From Cedecea neteri (GTDB taxonomy: Bacteria; Pseudomonadota; Gammaproteobacteria; Enterobacterales; Enterobacteriaceae): a stretch of 64,000 bases of DNA. The DNA lies in assembly GCF_000758305.1 (NCBI RefSeq), contig NZ_CP009458.1, positions 1,426,001 through 1,490,000 on the forward strand, written 5' to 3'. The notes beneath the pieces were generated by a model. That model was not told the DNA's origin and did not search any database. It saw nothing but the letters and a program-made list of their open reading frames with translations. Positions 1-8,061 of the stretch are shown here, piece after piece (the stretch's first letter is position 1; every line of letters starts with the position of its first letter). The translations under genes and the position numbers were made by a program.

Positions 1-15
1 GACTGAGTGTCCTCG

Positions 16-53
16 CCTGGTTTACAGTGGAAATCCGCGAACTGTAAACCAGG
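16..53 (+). promoter_or_regulatory. tyrB leader hairpin overlapping the ribosome binding site
   Basis: A perfect 13-bp inverted repeat (16-28 CCTGGTTTACAGT and 41-53 ACTGTAAACCAGG) encloses a 12-nt loop just before tyrB. The right arm contains the AGG of the AGGAG Shine-Dalgarno (51-55), which lies 9 nt before the GTG start. In RNA the stem would partly sequester the ribosome binding site. The half-sites TTTACA...TGTAAA are in the opposite order to a TyrR box (TGTAAA-N6-TTTACA), so this is not a classical TyrR site. Function is inferred. Confidence 0.5.
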
Positions 54-64
54 AGAACCTCACC

Positions 65-1258
65 GTGTTTCAAAAAGTTGACGCCTATGCTGGCGACCCG
101 ATCCTTTCCCTCATGGAACGCTTTAAAGTCGATCCGCGCAGCGACAAGGTTAACCTCAGCATTGGCCTCTATTACAATGAAGACGGGGTGATCCCGCAGT
201 TACAGGCCGTGGCAGAAGCAGAAGCTCGCCTGAACGCACAGCCTCACGGCGCCTCTCTCTACTTACCAATGGAAGGCCTGAACGGCTACCGCAGCGCTAT
301 TGCGCCGCTGCTGTTTGGCGCCAATCATCCAGCGTTGCTGGAAGGCCGCATTGCTACCGTGCAAACGCTCGGGGGTTCCGGTGCCTTAAAAATCGGCGCT
401 GATTTCCTGAAAACCTATTTCCCTGATTCACAGGTGTGGGTCAGCGATCCTACCTGGGAAAACCATGTCGCCATCTTTGAAGGCGCGGGTTTCACCGTGA
501 ATACTTACCCGTGGTTCGACAGCGAAACCAACGGCGTGCGCTTTGAGGCGCTGCTGGAAAAACTGAATACGCTGCCTGAACTTAGCGTCGTGCTGCTGCA
601 CCCTTGCTGTCACAACCCAACCGGCTCCGACCTCACTGACGGCCAGTGGGATGCCGTCACGGAAATTCTTAAAGCACGCAATCTGATCCCGTTCCTCGAC
701 ATCGCCTATCAGGGCTTTGGTGCAGGGATGGAACAGGATGCCTATGCCATCCGCGCCATAGCCTCCTCCGGGCAGCCGATGCTGGTCAGCAACTCTTTCT
801 CTAAAATCTTCTCCCTGTACGGTGAGCGCGTAGGTGGGCTTTCCGTGGTTTGCGAAGACAGCGATGCTGCAGGGCGCGTACTGGGCCAGCTCAAAGCTAC
901 CGTGCGCCGCAACTACTCCAGCCCGCCGAACTTTGGGGCACAGGTTGTGGCGACCGTCCTGAATGACGAGAAGCTGAAAGCGAGCTGGATTGCCGAAGTG
1001 GAAACCATGCGCGTGCGTATTCTGGAAATGCGCCAGGTGTTGGTGGAAGTGCTGACCAAAGCCGTGTCGGGGCGTAACTTTGACTACCTGGTGAAGCAGC
1101 GCGGCATGTTTAGTTACACCGGGTTAAGTGCGGCTCAGGCCGACCGCCTGCGTGATGAGTTTGGTATTTACCTGCTTGCCAGCGGTCGTATCTGTGTTGC
1201 CGGGCTTAACCACAGCAACGTCCAGCGCGTGGCGCAGGCGTTCGCCGCAGTAATGTAA
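65..1258 (+). CDS. tyrB: Aromatic-amino-acid aminotransferase TyrB
   Basis: This is a 397-residue class I PLP aminotransferase that performs the last transamination of tyrosine and phenylalanine synthesis and also accepts leucine and aspartate substrates. The PLP lysine is K247 in SNSFSKIFSLYGERVGG. The N-terminus FQKVDAYAGDPILSLMERF is typical of TyrB, and length equals the E. coli protein. The start is GTG at 65, as in E. coli, preceded by AGGAG at 51-55. It is followed on the same strand by aphA after a 217-bp gap, so the two are probably separate units. Paralogue AspC is the main alternative, but gene order next to aphA and uvrA supports TyrB. Confidence 0.96.
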   Translation: MFQKVDAYAGDPILSLMERFKVDPRSDKVNLSIGLYYNEDGVIPQLQAVAEAEARLNAQPHGASLYLPMEGLNGYRSAIAPLLFGANHPALLEGRIATVQTLGGSGALKIGADFLKTYFPDSQVWVSDPTWENHVAIFEGAGFTVNTYPWFDSETNGVRFEALLEKLNTLPELSVVLLHPCCHNPTGSDLTDGQWDAVTEILKARNLIPFLDIAYQGFGAGMEQDAYAIRAIASSGQPMLVSNSFSKIFSLYGERVGGLSVVCEDSDAAGRVLGQLKATVRRNYSSPPNFGAQVVATVLNDEKLKASWIAEVETMRVRILEMRQVLVEVLTKAVSGRNFDYLVKQRGMFSYTGLSAAQADRLRDEFGIYLLASGRICVAGLNHSNVQRVAQAFAAVM

Positions 1259-1296
1259 GTGCTTGCTAACTTAATTTAGTTGCCGCATGTTTCCTT

Positions 1297-1322
1297 TTTC
1301 CTCTCCCGTTTGGGAGAGGAAA
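1297..1322. repeat. Isolated CTCTCCC/GGGAGAG palindrome
   Basis: An 11-bp perfect inverted repeat (TTTCCTCTCCC at 1297-1307, GGGAGAGGAAA at 1312-1322) with loop GTTT sits between tyrB and aphA. There is no T-run on either side, so it is not a standard intrinsic terminator. Its core matches the larger palindromic repeats at 27.6, 31.3, 37.3, 41.2 and 48.1 kb and may be a solo member of that family. Confidence 0.5.
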
Positions 1323-1475
1323 TTCCGCCTCTGTTCTGTGACCCTGCCTGTTTTCTCTGACATAAAACTGAAAAAAATCTTTGTCGATCGGTCCCCGGCA
1401 GGTATGGTCGGAAGGCTGTATGGCAAGGCTGCTCATTTTAACAACGATTAAAAACAGAAAATTAAAGGGAAAACA

Positions 1476-2189
1476 ATGCGTAAGATCGCTCTGGCACTCA
1501 GTGCCGTCTGCCTGCTGGCAGGCTTCAATCATGCCGCTTTGGCAACCGAATCCGCACCCGCTCCGCTGAATCCTGGCGTCACCGTGGCACAGCTGGCGCA
1601 GCAGGTGCCAATCCACTGGGTTTCCGTGGCACAAATTGAAAACAGTCTGCTTGGCCGGGCGCCTATCGCCGTTGGGTTTGATATCGACGATACCGTGCTG
1701 TTTTCCAGCCCGGGCTTTTATCGCGGGCAAAAAGAGTTTTCTCCAGGCAAGCAGGACTACCTGAAAAACCCGGCATTCTGGGAAAAGATGAACAACGGCT
1801 GGGATGACTTCAGCATGCCGAAAGAGGTGGCAAAAAGCCTGATCACCATGCACCTCAAGCGCGGCGACAGCGTGTACTTTGTCACCGGGCGCAGCCAGAC
1901 CAAAACTGAAACCGTCACCAAAACCCTGCAAAGTGATTTCCTGATCCCGGAGCCGAGCGTCAATCCGGTGATCTTTGCCGGCGATAAAGAAGGCCAGAAC
2001 ACCAAAACGCAGTGGTTGAAAGAGAAGAAAATCAAAATCTTCTACGGCGACTCAGACAACGACATCACCGCAGCCCAGGACGTCGGCGCGCGCGGGATCC
2101 GTATTCTGCGAGCTTCAAACTCGAGCTACCAGCCGCTGCCGAAAGCAGGCTCGTTTGGCGAAGAAGTTATCGTCAACTCCGAGTACTGA
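1476..2189 (+). CDS. aphA: Class B acid phosphatase AphA
   Basis: This 237-residue periplasmic, magnesium-dependent non-specific phosphatase/phosphotransferase dephosphorylates nucleotides and other monoesters. A Sec signal peptide (MRKIALALSAVCLLAGFNHA, probable cut near ALA at 23-25) is followed by the HAD signature DIDDTVLF at 69-76, where D69 would be the nucleophile. The acidic motif GDSDNDI lies near the C-terminus. The ribosome binding site AAAGGGAAAACA precedes the ATG. Length matches E. coli AphA (237). An intrinsic terminator follows at 2205-2237. Confidence 0.96.
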   Translation: MRKIALALSAVCLLAGFNHAALATESAPAPLNPGVTVAQLAQQVPIHWVSVAQIENSLLGRAPIAVGFDIDDTVLFSSPGFYRGQKEFSPGKQDYLKNPAFWEKMNNGWDDFSMPKEVAKSLITMHLKRGDSVYFVTGRSQTKTETVTKTLQSDFLIPEPSVNPVIFAGDKEGQNTKTQWLKEKKIKIFYGDSDNDITAAQDVGARGIRILRASNSSYQPLPKAGSFGEEVIVNSEY

Positions 2190-2204
2190 TCCCGGTCAGA
2201 AAAG

Positions 2205-2237
2205 CGGCAGCTAACGTAAGTTGGTTGCCGTTTTTTT
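2205..2237 (+). terminator. aphA intrinsic terminator
   Basis: The stem CGGCAGCTAAC (2205-2215) / GTTGGTTGCCG (2220-2230), with two G-U pairs and a 4-nt loop, is followed by seven T residues. It begins 16 bases after the aphA stop codon. Confidence 0.85.
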
Positions 2238-2327
2238 AATCAATTCCCTCGTCTGTTATGCGCTTTTGGCGCACACTTAATGCTGCCGCGAATGCTTCCG
2301 GTAAACGTTCAGGACGAGGAAATGAAG

Positions 2328-2681
2328 ATGACCCATTCGGATCTTTTAGAATACTGCATGAAAAAACCCGGCGCAGAGCAGAGCGTGCACAGCGACTGGA
2401 AGGCCACGCAAATCAAAGTCGGCGATGTGCTATTTGCCATGGTGCATGCGGAGAACCAGCGTCCGGCTGTCTCCCTCAAAGCCACGCCCGATCTGGCAGA
2501 GCTTCTGCGCCAGCAGCATCAGGACGTCTTCCCCAGCGCCCATTTGAATAAGGCGCACTGGAGCACGCTTTACCTGGACGGATCGCTGCCCGGTTCGCAA
2601 ATTTACTATCTGGTGGATGCTTCGTATCAGCAGGCGGTGACATTGCTGCCTGAGCAGGTCAGGCAGCAATTGTCGGTTTGA
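2328..2681 (+). CDS. yjbR: MmcQ/YjbR family protein YjbR
   Basis: This 117-residue cytoplasmic protein has the YjbR (DUF419-type, CyaY-like fold) signature: KATQIKVGDVLFAM, a central NKAHWSTLYLDGSLP and YYLVDASYQQAV. The family is thought to bind DNA, but no precise role is established. The start at 2328 is preferred because AGGA at 2317-2320 is 7 nt upstream, while the in-frame ATG at 2322 is too close. The E. coli homologue is 118 aa. The gene is convergent with uvrA: its stop ends at 2681 and the uvrA stop begins at 2682, leaving no spacer. Confidence 0.93.
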   Translation: MTHSDLLEYCMKKPGAEQSVHSDWKATQIKVGDVLFAMVHAENQRPAVSLKATPDLAELLRQQHQDVFPSAHLNKAHWSTLYLDGSLPGSQIYYLVDASYQQAVTLLPEQVRQQLSV

Positions 2682-5507
2682 CTATTTCAGCAGTGGCTTG
2701 AGGAAACGCGCGGTATGAGAGGCTTCGCAGGTGGCGACGGTTTCCGGCGTGCCGGAGACCAGAATCTCGCCGCCGCCGCTGCCGCCTTCCGGCCCTAAGT
2801 CCACAATCCAGTCTGCGGTTTTAATCACGTCGAGGTTGTGTTCAATCACCACAATGGTATTGCCCTGATCCCTGAGCTGATGCAGCACTTCCAGCAGCTG
2901 CTGGATATCTGCAAAGTGCAGGCCGGTGGTCGGCTCATCGAGGATATACAGCGTCTGGCCGGTACCGCGTTTGGACAGCTCACGCGCCAGCTTAACGCGC
3001 TGTGCTTCACCGCCTGACAGCGTGGTTGCCGACTGGCCTAGCCGAATATAGGACAGACCTACGTCGATCAGTGTTTGCAGCTTACGCGCCAGCGCCGGAA
3101 CGGCATCGAAGAATTCGCGGGCATCTTCAATGGTCATATCCAGCACTTCGTGAATGCTTTTACCTTTGTACTTAATCTCCAGCGTTTCACGGTTATAGCG
3201 TTTGCCTTTGCACTGGTCGCACGGCACGTAGATATCCGGCAGGAAGTGCATTTCGACTTTGATTACACCGTCGCCCTGGCAGGCTTCGCAGCGCCCGCCG
3301 CGAACGTTGAAGCTAAAGCGCCCCGGCGTATAACCGCGCGAACGTGCTTCCGGTACGCCAGCAAACAGCTCGCGCACGGGGGTGAACACCCCGGTGTAGG
3401 TTGCCGGGTTAGAGCGTGGCGTACGGCCAATCGGGCTTTGGTCGATGTCGATGACCTTATCGAAATGCTCCAGGCCCTGAACTTCGCGGTACGGTGCCGG
3501 TTCGACTATCGTCGCCCCGTTCAGCTGGCGCTGGGCAATCGGGAACAGCGTGTCGTTAATCAGCGTCGACTTGCCGGAGCCGGACACCCCGGTAATACAG
3601 GTAAACAGCCCCACCGGCAGCGTCAGCGTGACGTCCTTCAGGTTGTTCCCCTTCGCGCCGGAGAGCTTGAGCACTTTTGACGGATCGGCGGCTACGCGCT
3701 GTTTCGGCACCGCAATTTCGCGTTTGCCGCTCAGGAACTGCCCAGTCAGGGACTCCGGCACCGCGATAATGTCTTTCATGGTGCCTTCTGCAACCACCTG
3801 GCCGCCGTGCACGCCCGCGCCTGGACCAATGTCGATAATATGGTCGGCGGCGCGAATAGCGTCTTCGTCGTGCTCAACCACAATCACCGTGTTGCCGAGG
3901 TTGCGCAGGTGAATCAGTGTTTCCAGCAGGCGCTCGTTATCGCGCTGATGCAGGCCGATGGACGGCTCATCCAGCACGTACATTACGCCAACCAGCCCGG
4001 CGCCAATCTGGCTTGCCAGACGAATACGCTGGGCTTCACCGCCGGACAGCGTTTCTGCCGAGCGGGAGAGGGAAAGGTAATTCAGGCCGACGTTCACCAG
4101 GAACTTCAGGCGATCGCCGATCTCTTTCAGTACTTTTTCCGCAATTTGCGCACGCTGGCCGCTGAGCTTCATGTTCTGGAAGAATTCCATCGCATGGCCG
4201 ATGCTCATGTCAGAAATTGTTGGCAGCGCGGTGTTTTCTACAAACACATGGCGCGCTTCACGGCGCAGACGCGTACCTTCACAGCTGGTGCAAGGCCGGT
4301 TGCTGATGAATTTCGCCAGCTCTTCGCGCACGGCGGAAGATTCGGTTTCTTTGTAGCGGCGCTCCATGTTGTGCAGCACGCCTTCGAACGGATGGCGGCG
4401 TACGGAGGTGTCCCCGCGGTCGTTCATGTACTTGAATTCGATAGTTTCTTTGCCCGAGCCGTGCAGGACGACTTTCTTCACCGCGTCGGTCAGCTCATTC
4501 CAAGGGGCTTCCACGTCGAACTTATAGTGATCGGCCAACGAGCGCAGCATGGTGAAGTAGTAGAAATTACGGCGATCCCAGCCGCGGATGGCGCCGCCGG
4601 CCAGCGACAGCTCGCCGTTTTGTACCACGCGATCGGGATCGAAATATTGCTGTACGCCCAGGCCGTCGCAGGTCGGGCAGGCACCGGCCGGGTTGTTAAA
4701 GGAGAACAGGCGCGGTTCCAGTTCGCGCATGCTGTAGCCGCAAACCGGGCAGGCGAAGTTGGCGGAAAACAGCAGCTCTTCCGCTTTTTCATCGTCCATG
4801 TCGGCGACAACCGCAGACCCGCCGGACAGCTCCAGCGCGGTTTCAAACGACTCGGCCAGGCGCTGGGCGATGTCTTCACGCACTTTAAAGCGGTCGACGA
4901 CCACTTCAATAGTGTGCTTCTTCTGTAGCTCTAATTTTGGCGGATCGGACAGGTCACAGACTTCGCCGTCGATACGTGCGCGGATATAGCCCTGGCTGGC
5001 CAGGTTTTCCAGCGTTTTGGCGTGCTCGCCTTTACGGTCTTTAATGATCGGCGCGAGCAGCATCAGGCGCTTGCCCTCCGGCTGCGCGAGCACGTTATCC
5101 ACCATCTGGCTGACGGTTTGTGCCGCGAGCGGGATGTCGTGATCCGGGCAGCGCGGTTCGCCTACGCGGGCGTAAAGCAGACGCAGGTAGTCATGGATTT
5201 CCGTAATGGTTCCGACGGTGGAACGCGGGTTATGGGATGTGGATTTCTGTTCAATAGAAATCGCAGGGGACAACCCTTCGATATGGTCGACATCCGGCTT
5301 CTCCATCAGCGACAGGAACTGACGCGCGTAGGCCGAAAGGGACTCAACGTAGCGGCGCTGCCCTTCTGCGTACAGGGTGTCGAATGCCAGCGAGGATTTG
5401 CCTGAACCCGAAAGCCCGGTGACAACAATCAGTTTGTCGCGCGGGATGACGAGGTTGATATTTTTGAGATTGTGGGTGCGGGCGCCCCGAACTTCGATCT
5501 TATCCAT
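2682..5507 (-). CDS. uvrA: Excinuclease ABC subunit UvrA
   Basis: This is the damage-recognition ATPase of nucleotide excision repair, which loads UvrB at bulky lesions. The 941 residues (E. coli 940) hold two ABC ATPase cores. The first Walker A is GLSGSGKS at 31-38 and the second GVSGSGKS near 640-647. LSGGEAQRIRLA and LSGGEAQRVKLA signatures and two CxxC...CxxC zinc modules (CPVC...CPTC and CEAC...CDQC) are present. It is divergent from ssb across 233 bp that contain a LexA box. Confidence 0.98.
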   Translation of the reverse strand: MDKIEVRGARTHNLKNINLVIPRDKLIVVTGLSGSGKSSLAFDTLYAEGQRRYVESLSAYARQFLSLMEKPDVDHIEGLSPAISIEQKSTSHNPRSTVGTITEIHDYLRLLYARVGEPRCPDHDIPLAAQTVSQMVDNVLAQPEGKRLMLLAPIIKDRKGEHAKTLENLASQGYIRARIDGEVCDLSDPPKLELQKKHTIEVVVDRFKVREDIAQRLAESFETALELSGGSAVVADMDDEKAEELLFSANFACPVCGYSMRELEPRLFSFNNPAGACPTCDGLGVQQYFDPDRVVQNGELSLAGGAIRGWDRRNFYYFTMLRSLADHYKFDVEAPWNELTDAVKKVVLHGSGKETIEFKYMNDRGDTSVRRHPFEGVLHNMERRYKETESSAVREELAKFISNRPCTSCEGTRLRREARHVFVENTALPTISDMSIGHAMEFFQNMKLSGQRAQIAEKVLKEIGDRLKFLVNVGLNYLSLSRSAETLSGGEAQRIRLASQIGAGLVGVMYVLDEPSIGLHQRDNERLLETLIHLRNLGNTVIVVEHDEDAIRAADHIIDIGPGAGVHGGQVVAEGTMKDIIAVPESLTGQFLSGKREIAVPKQRVAADPSKVLKLSGAKGNNLKDVTLTLPVGLFTCITGVSGSGKSTLINDTLFPIAQRQLNGATIVEPAPYREVQGLEHFDKVIDIDQSPIGRTPRSNPATYTGVFTPVRELFAGVPEARSRGYTPGRFSFNVRGGRCEACQGDGVIKVEMHFLPDIYVPCDQCKGKRYNRETLEIKYKGKSIHEVLDMTIEDAREFFDAVPALARKLQTLIDVGLSYIRLGQSATTLSGGEAQRVKLARELSKRGTGQTLYILDEPTTGLHFADIQQLLEVLHQLRDQGNTIVVIEHNLDVIKTADWIVDLGPEGGSGGGEILVSGTPETVATCEASHTARFLKPLLK

Positions 5508-5597
5508 TCACCTTTCCCGGAATAATGACTGCATGCGCCTGGTATGTATAGAGGTACAACCGACGGCCAGAAACGGCTAATTATGACACAATAAAAC

Positions 5598-5613
5598 CTG
5601 AATGAATATCCAG
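5598..5613. promoter_or_regulatory. LexA (SOS) box between uvrA and ssb
   Basis: CTGAATGAATATCCAG fits CTG-N10-CAG. On the uvrA strand it reads CTGGATATTCATTCAG, nearly the known E. coli uvrA SOS box. Its position between divergent uvrA and ssb supports LexA control of uvrA, with partial effect on ssb as in E. coli. Confidence 0.85.
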
Positions 5614-5740
5614 TGTTTTAATGAAACGAGCTATACTTAGCCGACATTCTGGAATGTCCCTCGCAGCTATAAACATTGTGGGTGGCATAGTGTAGAATCC
5701 CCGGTTTAGACTATTTAAAAACGTTTCAGGAGACACGAAC

Positions 5741-6271
5741 ATGGCCAGCAGAGGCGTAAACAAGGTGATTCTCGTTGGGAATCTGGGTCAGGACCCGGAA
5801 GTACGCTATATGCCAAATGGGGGCGCTGTCGCCAACATTACACTGGCCACGTCAGAGTCCTGGCGTGATAAGCAAACCGGCGAAACCAAAGAAAAAACCG
5901 AGTGGCACCGCGTTGTGCTGTTCGGAAAACTGGCCGAAGTTGCCGGTGAATACCTGCGTAAAGGCTCTCAGGTTTACATCGAAGGCGCACTGCAAACCCG
6001 TAAATGGACTGACCAGGCTGGCGTAGAAAAATACACTACCGAAGTCGTGGTTAACGTGGGCGGCACCATGCAGATGCTCGGCGGCCGTCAGGGCGGCGGC
6101 GCACCGGCTGGCGGCAACGGCGGCCAGCAGCAGGGCGGTTGGGGTCAGCCTCAGCAGCCTCAGGGTGGCAACCAGTTCAGCGGCGGCGCGCAGTCTCGCC
6201 CGCAGCAGCAGAGCGCACCAGCGCCATCTAACGAACCGCCAATGGATTTCGACGACGATATCCCGTTCTGA
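5741..6271 (+). CDS. ssb: Single-stranded DNA-binding protein SSB
   Basis: The 176-residue SSB has an N-terminal OB fold (about 1-112, beginning ASRGVNKVILVGNLGQDPEVR), a glycine/glutamine/proline-rich linker and the conserved acidic tail MDFDDDIPF that recruits repair and replication partners. It binds ssDNA as a tetramer. AGGAG lies upstream of the ATG. It is divergent from uvrA and followed by a strong terminator at 6310-6334. Confidence 0.98.
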   Translation: MASRGVNKVILVGNLGQDPEVRYMPNGGAVANITLATSESWRDKQTGETKEKTEWHRVVLFGKLAEVAGEYLRKGSQVYIEGALQTRKWTDQAGVEKYTTEVVVNVGGTMQMLGGRQGGGAPAGGNGGQQQGGWGQPQQPQGGNQFSGGAQSRPQQQSAPAPSNEPPMDFDDDIPF

Positions 6272-6309
6272 TCCCATCAGGGTATAAACCTGTACGTGAC
6301 GAACAAACA

Positions 6310-6334
6310 AAACCCTGCCCCGCAGGGTTTTTTT
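6310..6334 (+). terminator. ssb intrinsic terminator
   Basis: AAACCCTGC and GCAGGGTTT arms with a CCC loop are followed by a T-run (TTTTTTTCT), 38 nt after the ssb stop codon. Confidence 0.93.
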
Positions 6335-6390
6335 CTATGAAGGCGGGATGACATCTGCCGGGCGGGCGGCCCTCGGATAAGGAAGATACC

Positions 6391-7023
6391 GTGGCATTTT
6401 TAGGTTTTGTGAGTGAGCGAGAGTCTCAGAGTTGGGCCGATGCCACGTCCTGGCTGCCTTCGTTTAGCTTTTATGAAAAGCATCTCTCCCCGCCCATTGA
6501 GGGTACGCCTGAAGCCATTATTCAGGCCGTCCTGGCGCTGAATATGGAAGACGATCCGGTGATCCGCCGGCTACTCCGTTTACGGCAACTTCCTCGCCGC
6601 CTGCGCCGGGCCTTGTTTAAGTCAGAAAGCGCTGAACCGGCCGACTCATTCGGGTTTGGCTCTTTCACTCTGCTTCATCAAAGCAGCCACGAAGTCTCTT
6701 TCGGTTTGGCCGGGCGTTTCTGGCGGCCGTTGCTTGACGTCGAGTCTCTGAAAGATGCCGGAGCTTTCCAGCGTTTTGCTGATTTACGCGCGGCTAAACT
6801 GGTTCTGCGCTTTGATGTCCGGCCAGAGAATGATGGCACGGCGGTATTACGCACCGAAACCTTCGTCTATTGCCCAACGCAGCGCGTGAAAGCCCTGTTC
6901 GCGCTCTATTGGATGCTCATTCGCCCGGCCAGCGGCTGGATCAGGCGGCGCGCGCTACTCGGCATCCAGCGAAAGCTGGCGACAGACTCTCAACACAGGT
7001 CAGGCAATGACAGACAAAATTGA
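6391..7023 (+). CDS. Uncharacterised SRPBCC-like protein
   Basis: This 210-residue protein has no signal peptide or clear membrane helix. The pattern FWRP... LRFDVRPENDGTAVLRTETFVYC, then a basic tail with YWMLIRPASGWIRRRALL, resembles SRPBCC (START-like) ligand-binding proteins of unknown function. That family call is from memory and no catalytic residues are evident. The start is GTG at 6391 with AAGGA about 9 nt upstream. Its 3' end overlaps the next gene (start 7007) by 17 nt, so the two are co-translated. It begins the block absent between ssb and yjcB of E. coli K-12. Confidence 0.7.
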   Translation: MAFLGFVSERESQSWADATSWLPSFSFYEKHLSPPIEGTPEAIIQAVLALNMEDDPVIRRLLRLRQLPRRLRRALFKSESAEPADSFGFGSFTLLHQSSHEVSFGLAGRFWRPLLDVESLKDAGAFQRFADLRAAKLVLRFDVRPENDGTAVLRTETFVYCPTQRVKALFALYWMLIRPASGWIRRRALLGIQRKLATDSQHRSGNDRQN

Positions 7024-8011
7024 TGGCGTTCTGCGCCCCGGGCACATTATCCCGTTCCCTGATTCCATCAGCGATGAGGCGCAGGCCGCTCTGCGTCGCC
7101 AGGTTGATGAGCATGGCGTGCCTCACAATGCGCGCTTTGCGATGCCATCCCACACCGATGGCGAAGCCTGGAAGCAGATTCAAGCCACTTCGGCGGCCTG
7201 GTATGCGGCAGCGATGAAGCCCCGGCCAGCGAGCGGCGAGTCGGAACCACAAACGCTGCACATTGAGCAGGCTACGGTGCATATTGCCACTCCAGACGCG
7301 CTGGCTTCGGAACATCACGTTCTGGTGGATCTCCACGGCGGGGCGTTTACCTTTGGCGGTGGCGAAGCCTGCAAGGCCAGTGCCAGCACCCAGGCTGGGC
7401 AGTATGGACTCCGTTGCTACAGCATCGATTACCGAATGCCGCCTGAGCATCCTTATCCGGCCGCGCTGGATGATTGCCTGGCCACATACCGTTACCTGCT
7501 GGAGCGCTATGCCCCGGAAAATATCGTGATTGCCGGGCGTTCGGCGGGCGGTAATCTGGCCGCTGCGATGGTGCTGCGGGCGCGCGATGAAGGGTTGCCG
7601 TTGCCGGGCGCGTTAGTGCTGTTGTCCCCGGAGGCAGACCTGACCGAGTCCGGCGACAGTTTCCAGGTGAACCAGCTTGTGGACGTGGTGCTACCGGGGT
7701 CGTTGAGGGAAAACAACCTGCTTTATGCCGCAGGCGCTGAGTTAACGCATCCTTACCTTTCGCCGCTGTTTGGCGATTTTACCCGTGGTTTCCCGGCAAC
7801 ATTGATTCAAAGCGGTACGCGGGATTTATTCCTGTCGAATGCGGTGAGGCTGCATCGGGCGTTGAGAAAGGCGAACGTCGAAGCCGAGCTGCACGTCTTT
7901 GAGGCGATGCCGCACGGTGGATTTATGGGGGCGCCTGAAGACAAAGAGCTGGTTGAAGAAGTGGCGAAATTTATTCGTCGACAGCTCAGGCTGGAGAACT
8001 CAAAGCAATAA
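7007..8011 (+). CDS. Alpha/beta hydrolase of the hormone-sensitive lipase type
   Basis: This 334-residue cytoplasmic esterase or lipase-like hydrolase carries the family IV (HSL) motifs: HGGAFTFGGG (oxyanion hole), GRSAGGNLAAAM (nucleophile elbow, GRSAG in place of the usual GDSAG), an acid in SGTRDLFL and the histidine in MPHGGFMG. Substrate is unknown. It overlaps the preceding SRPBCC-like gene by 17 nt and ends at a bidirectional terminator shared with the convergent ddc gene. Confidence 0.85.
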   Translation: MTDKIDGVLRPGHIIPFPDSISDEAQAALRRQVDEHGVPHNARFAMPSHTDGEAWKQIQATSAAWYAAAMKPRPASGESEPQTLHIEQATVHIATPDALASEHHVLVDLHGGAFTFGGGEACKASASTQAGQYGLRCYSIDYRMPPEHPYPAALDDCLATYRYLLERYAPENIVIAGRSAGGNLAAAMVLRARDEGLPLPGALVLLSPEADLTESGDSFQVNQLVDVVLPGSLRENNLLYAAGAELTHPYLSPLFGDFTRGFPATLIQSGTRDLFLSNAVRLHRALRKANVEAELHVFEAMPHGGFMGAPEDKELVEEVAKFIRRQLRLENSKQ

Positions 8012-8045
8012 AAAAGCCGGTGGCGAAGGATCGCAACCGGCTTTT
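8012..8045. terminator. Bidirectional terminator between the hydrolase and ddc
   Basis: AAAAGCCGGT (8012-8021) pairs with ACCGGCTTTT (8036-8045), extended internally by GCGA/TCGC. A-rich and T-rich flanks on both strands fit termination of both convergent genes. Confidence 0.85.
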
Positions 8046-8061
8046 ATTCATTACGCTAACA

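Noticed and set aside
21..48. TyrR box upstream of tyrB
   Set aside because: The TTTACA and TGTAAA halves are in the reverse order and 16 bp apart, unlike TGTAAA-N6-TTTACA.
3807..4928. 373-codon open frame antisense to uvrA
   Set aside because: It is a reverse-frame shadow of a conserved high-GC gene with no start signal or recognisable domain.
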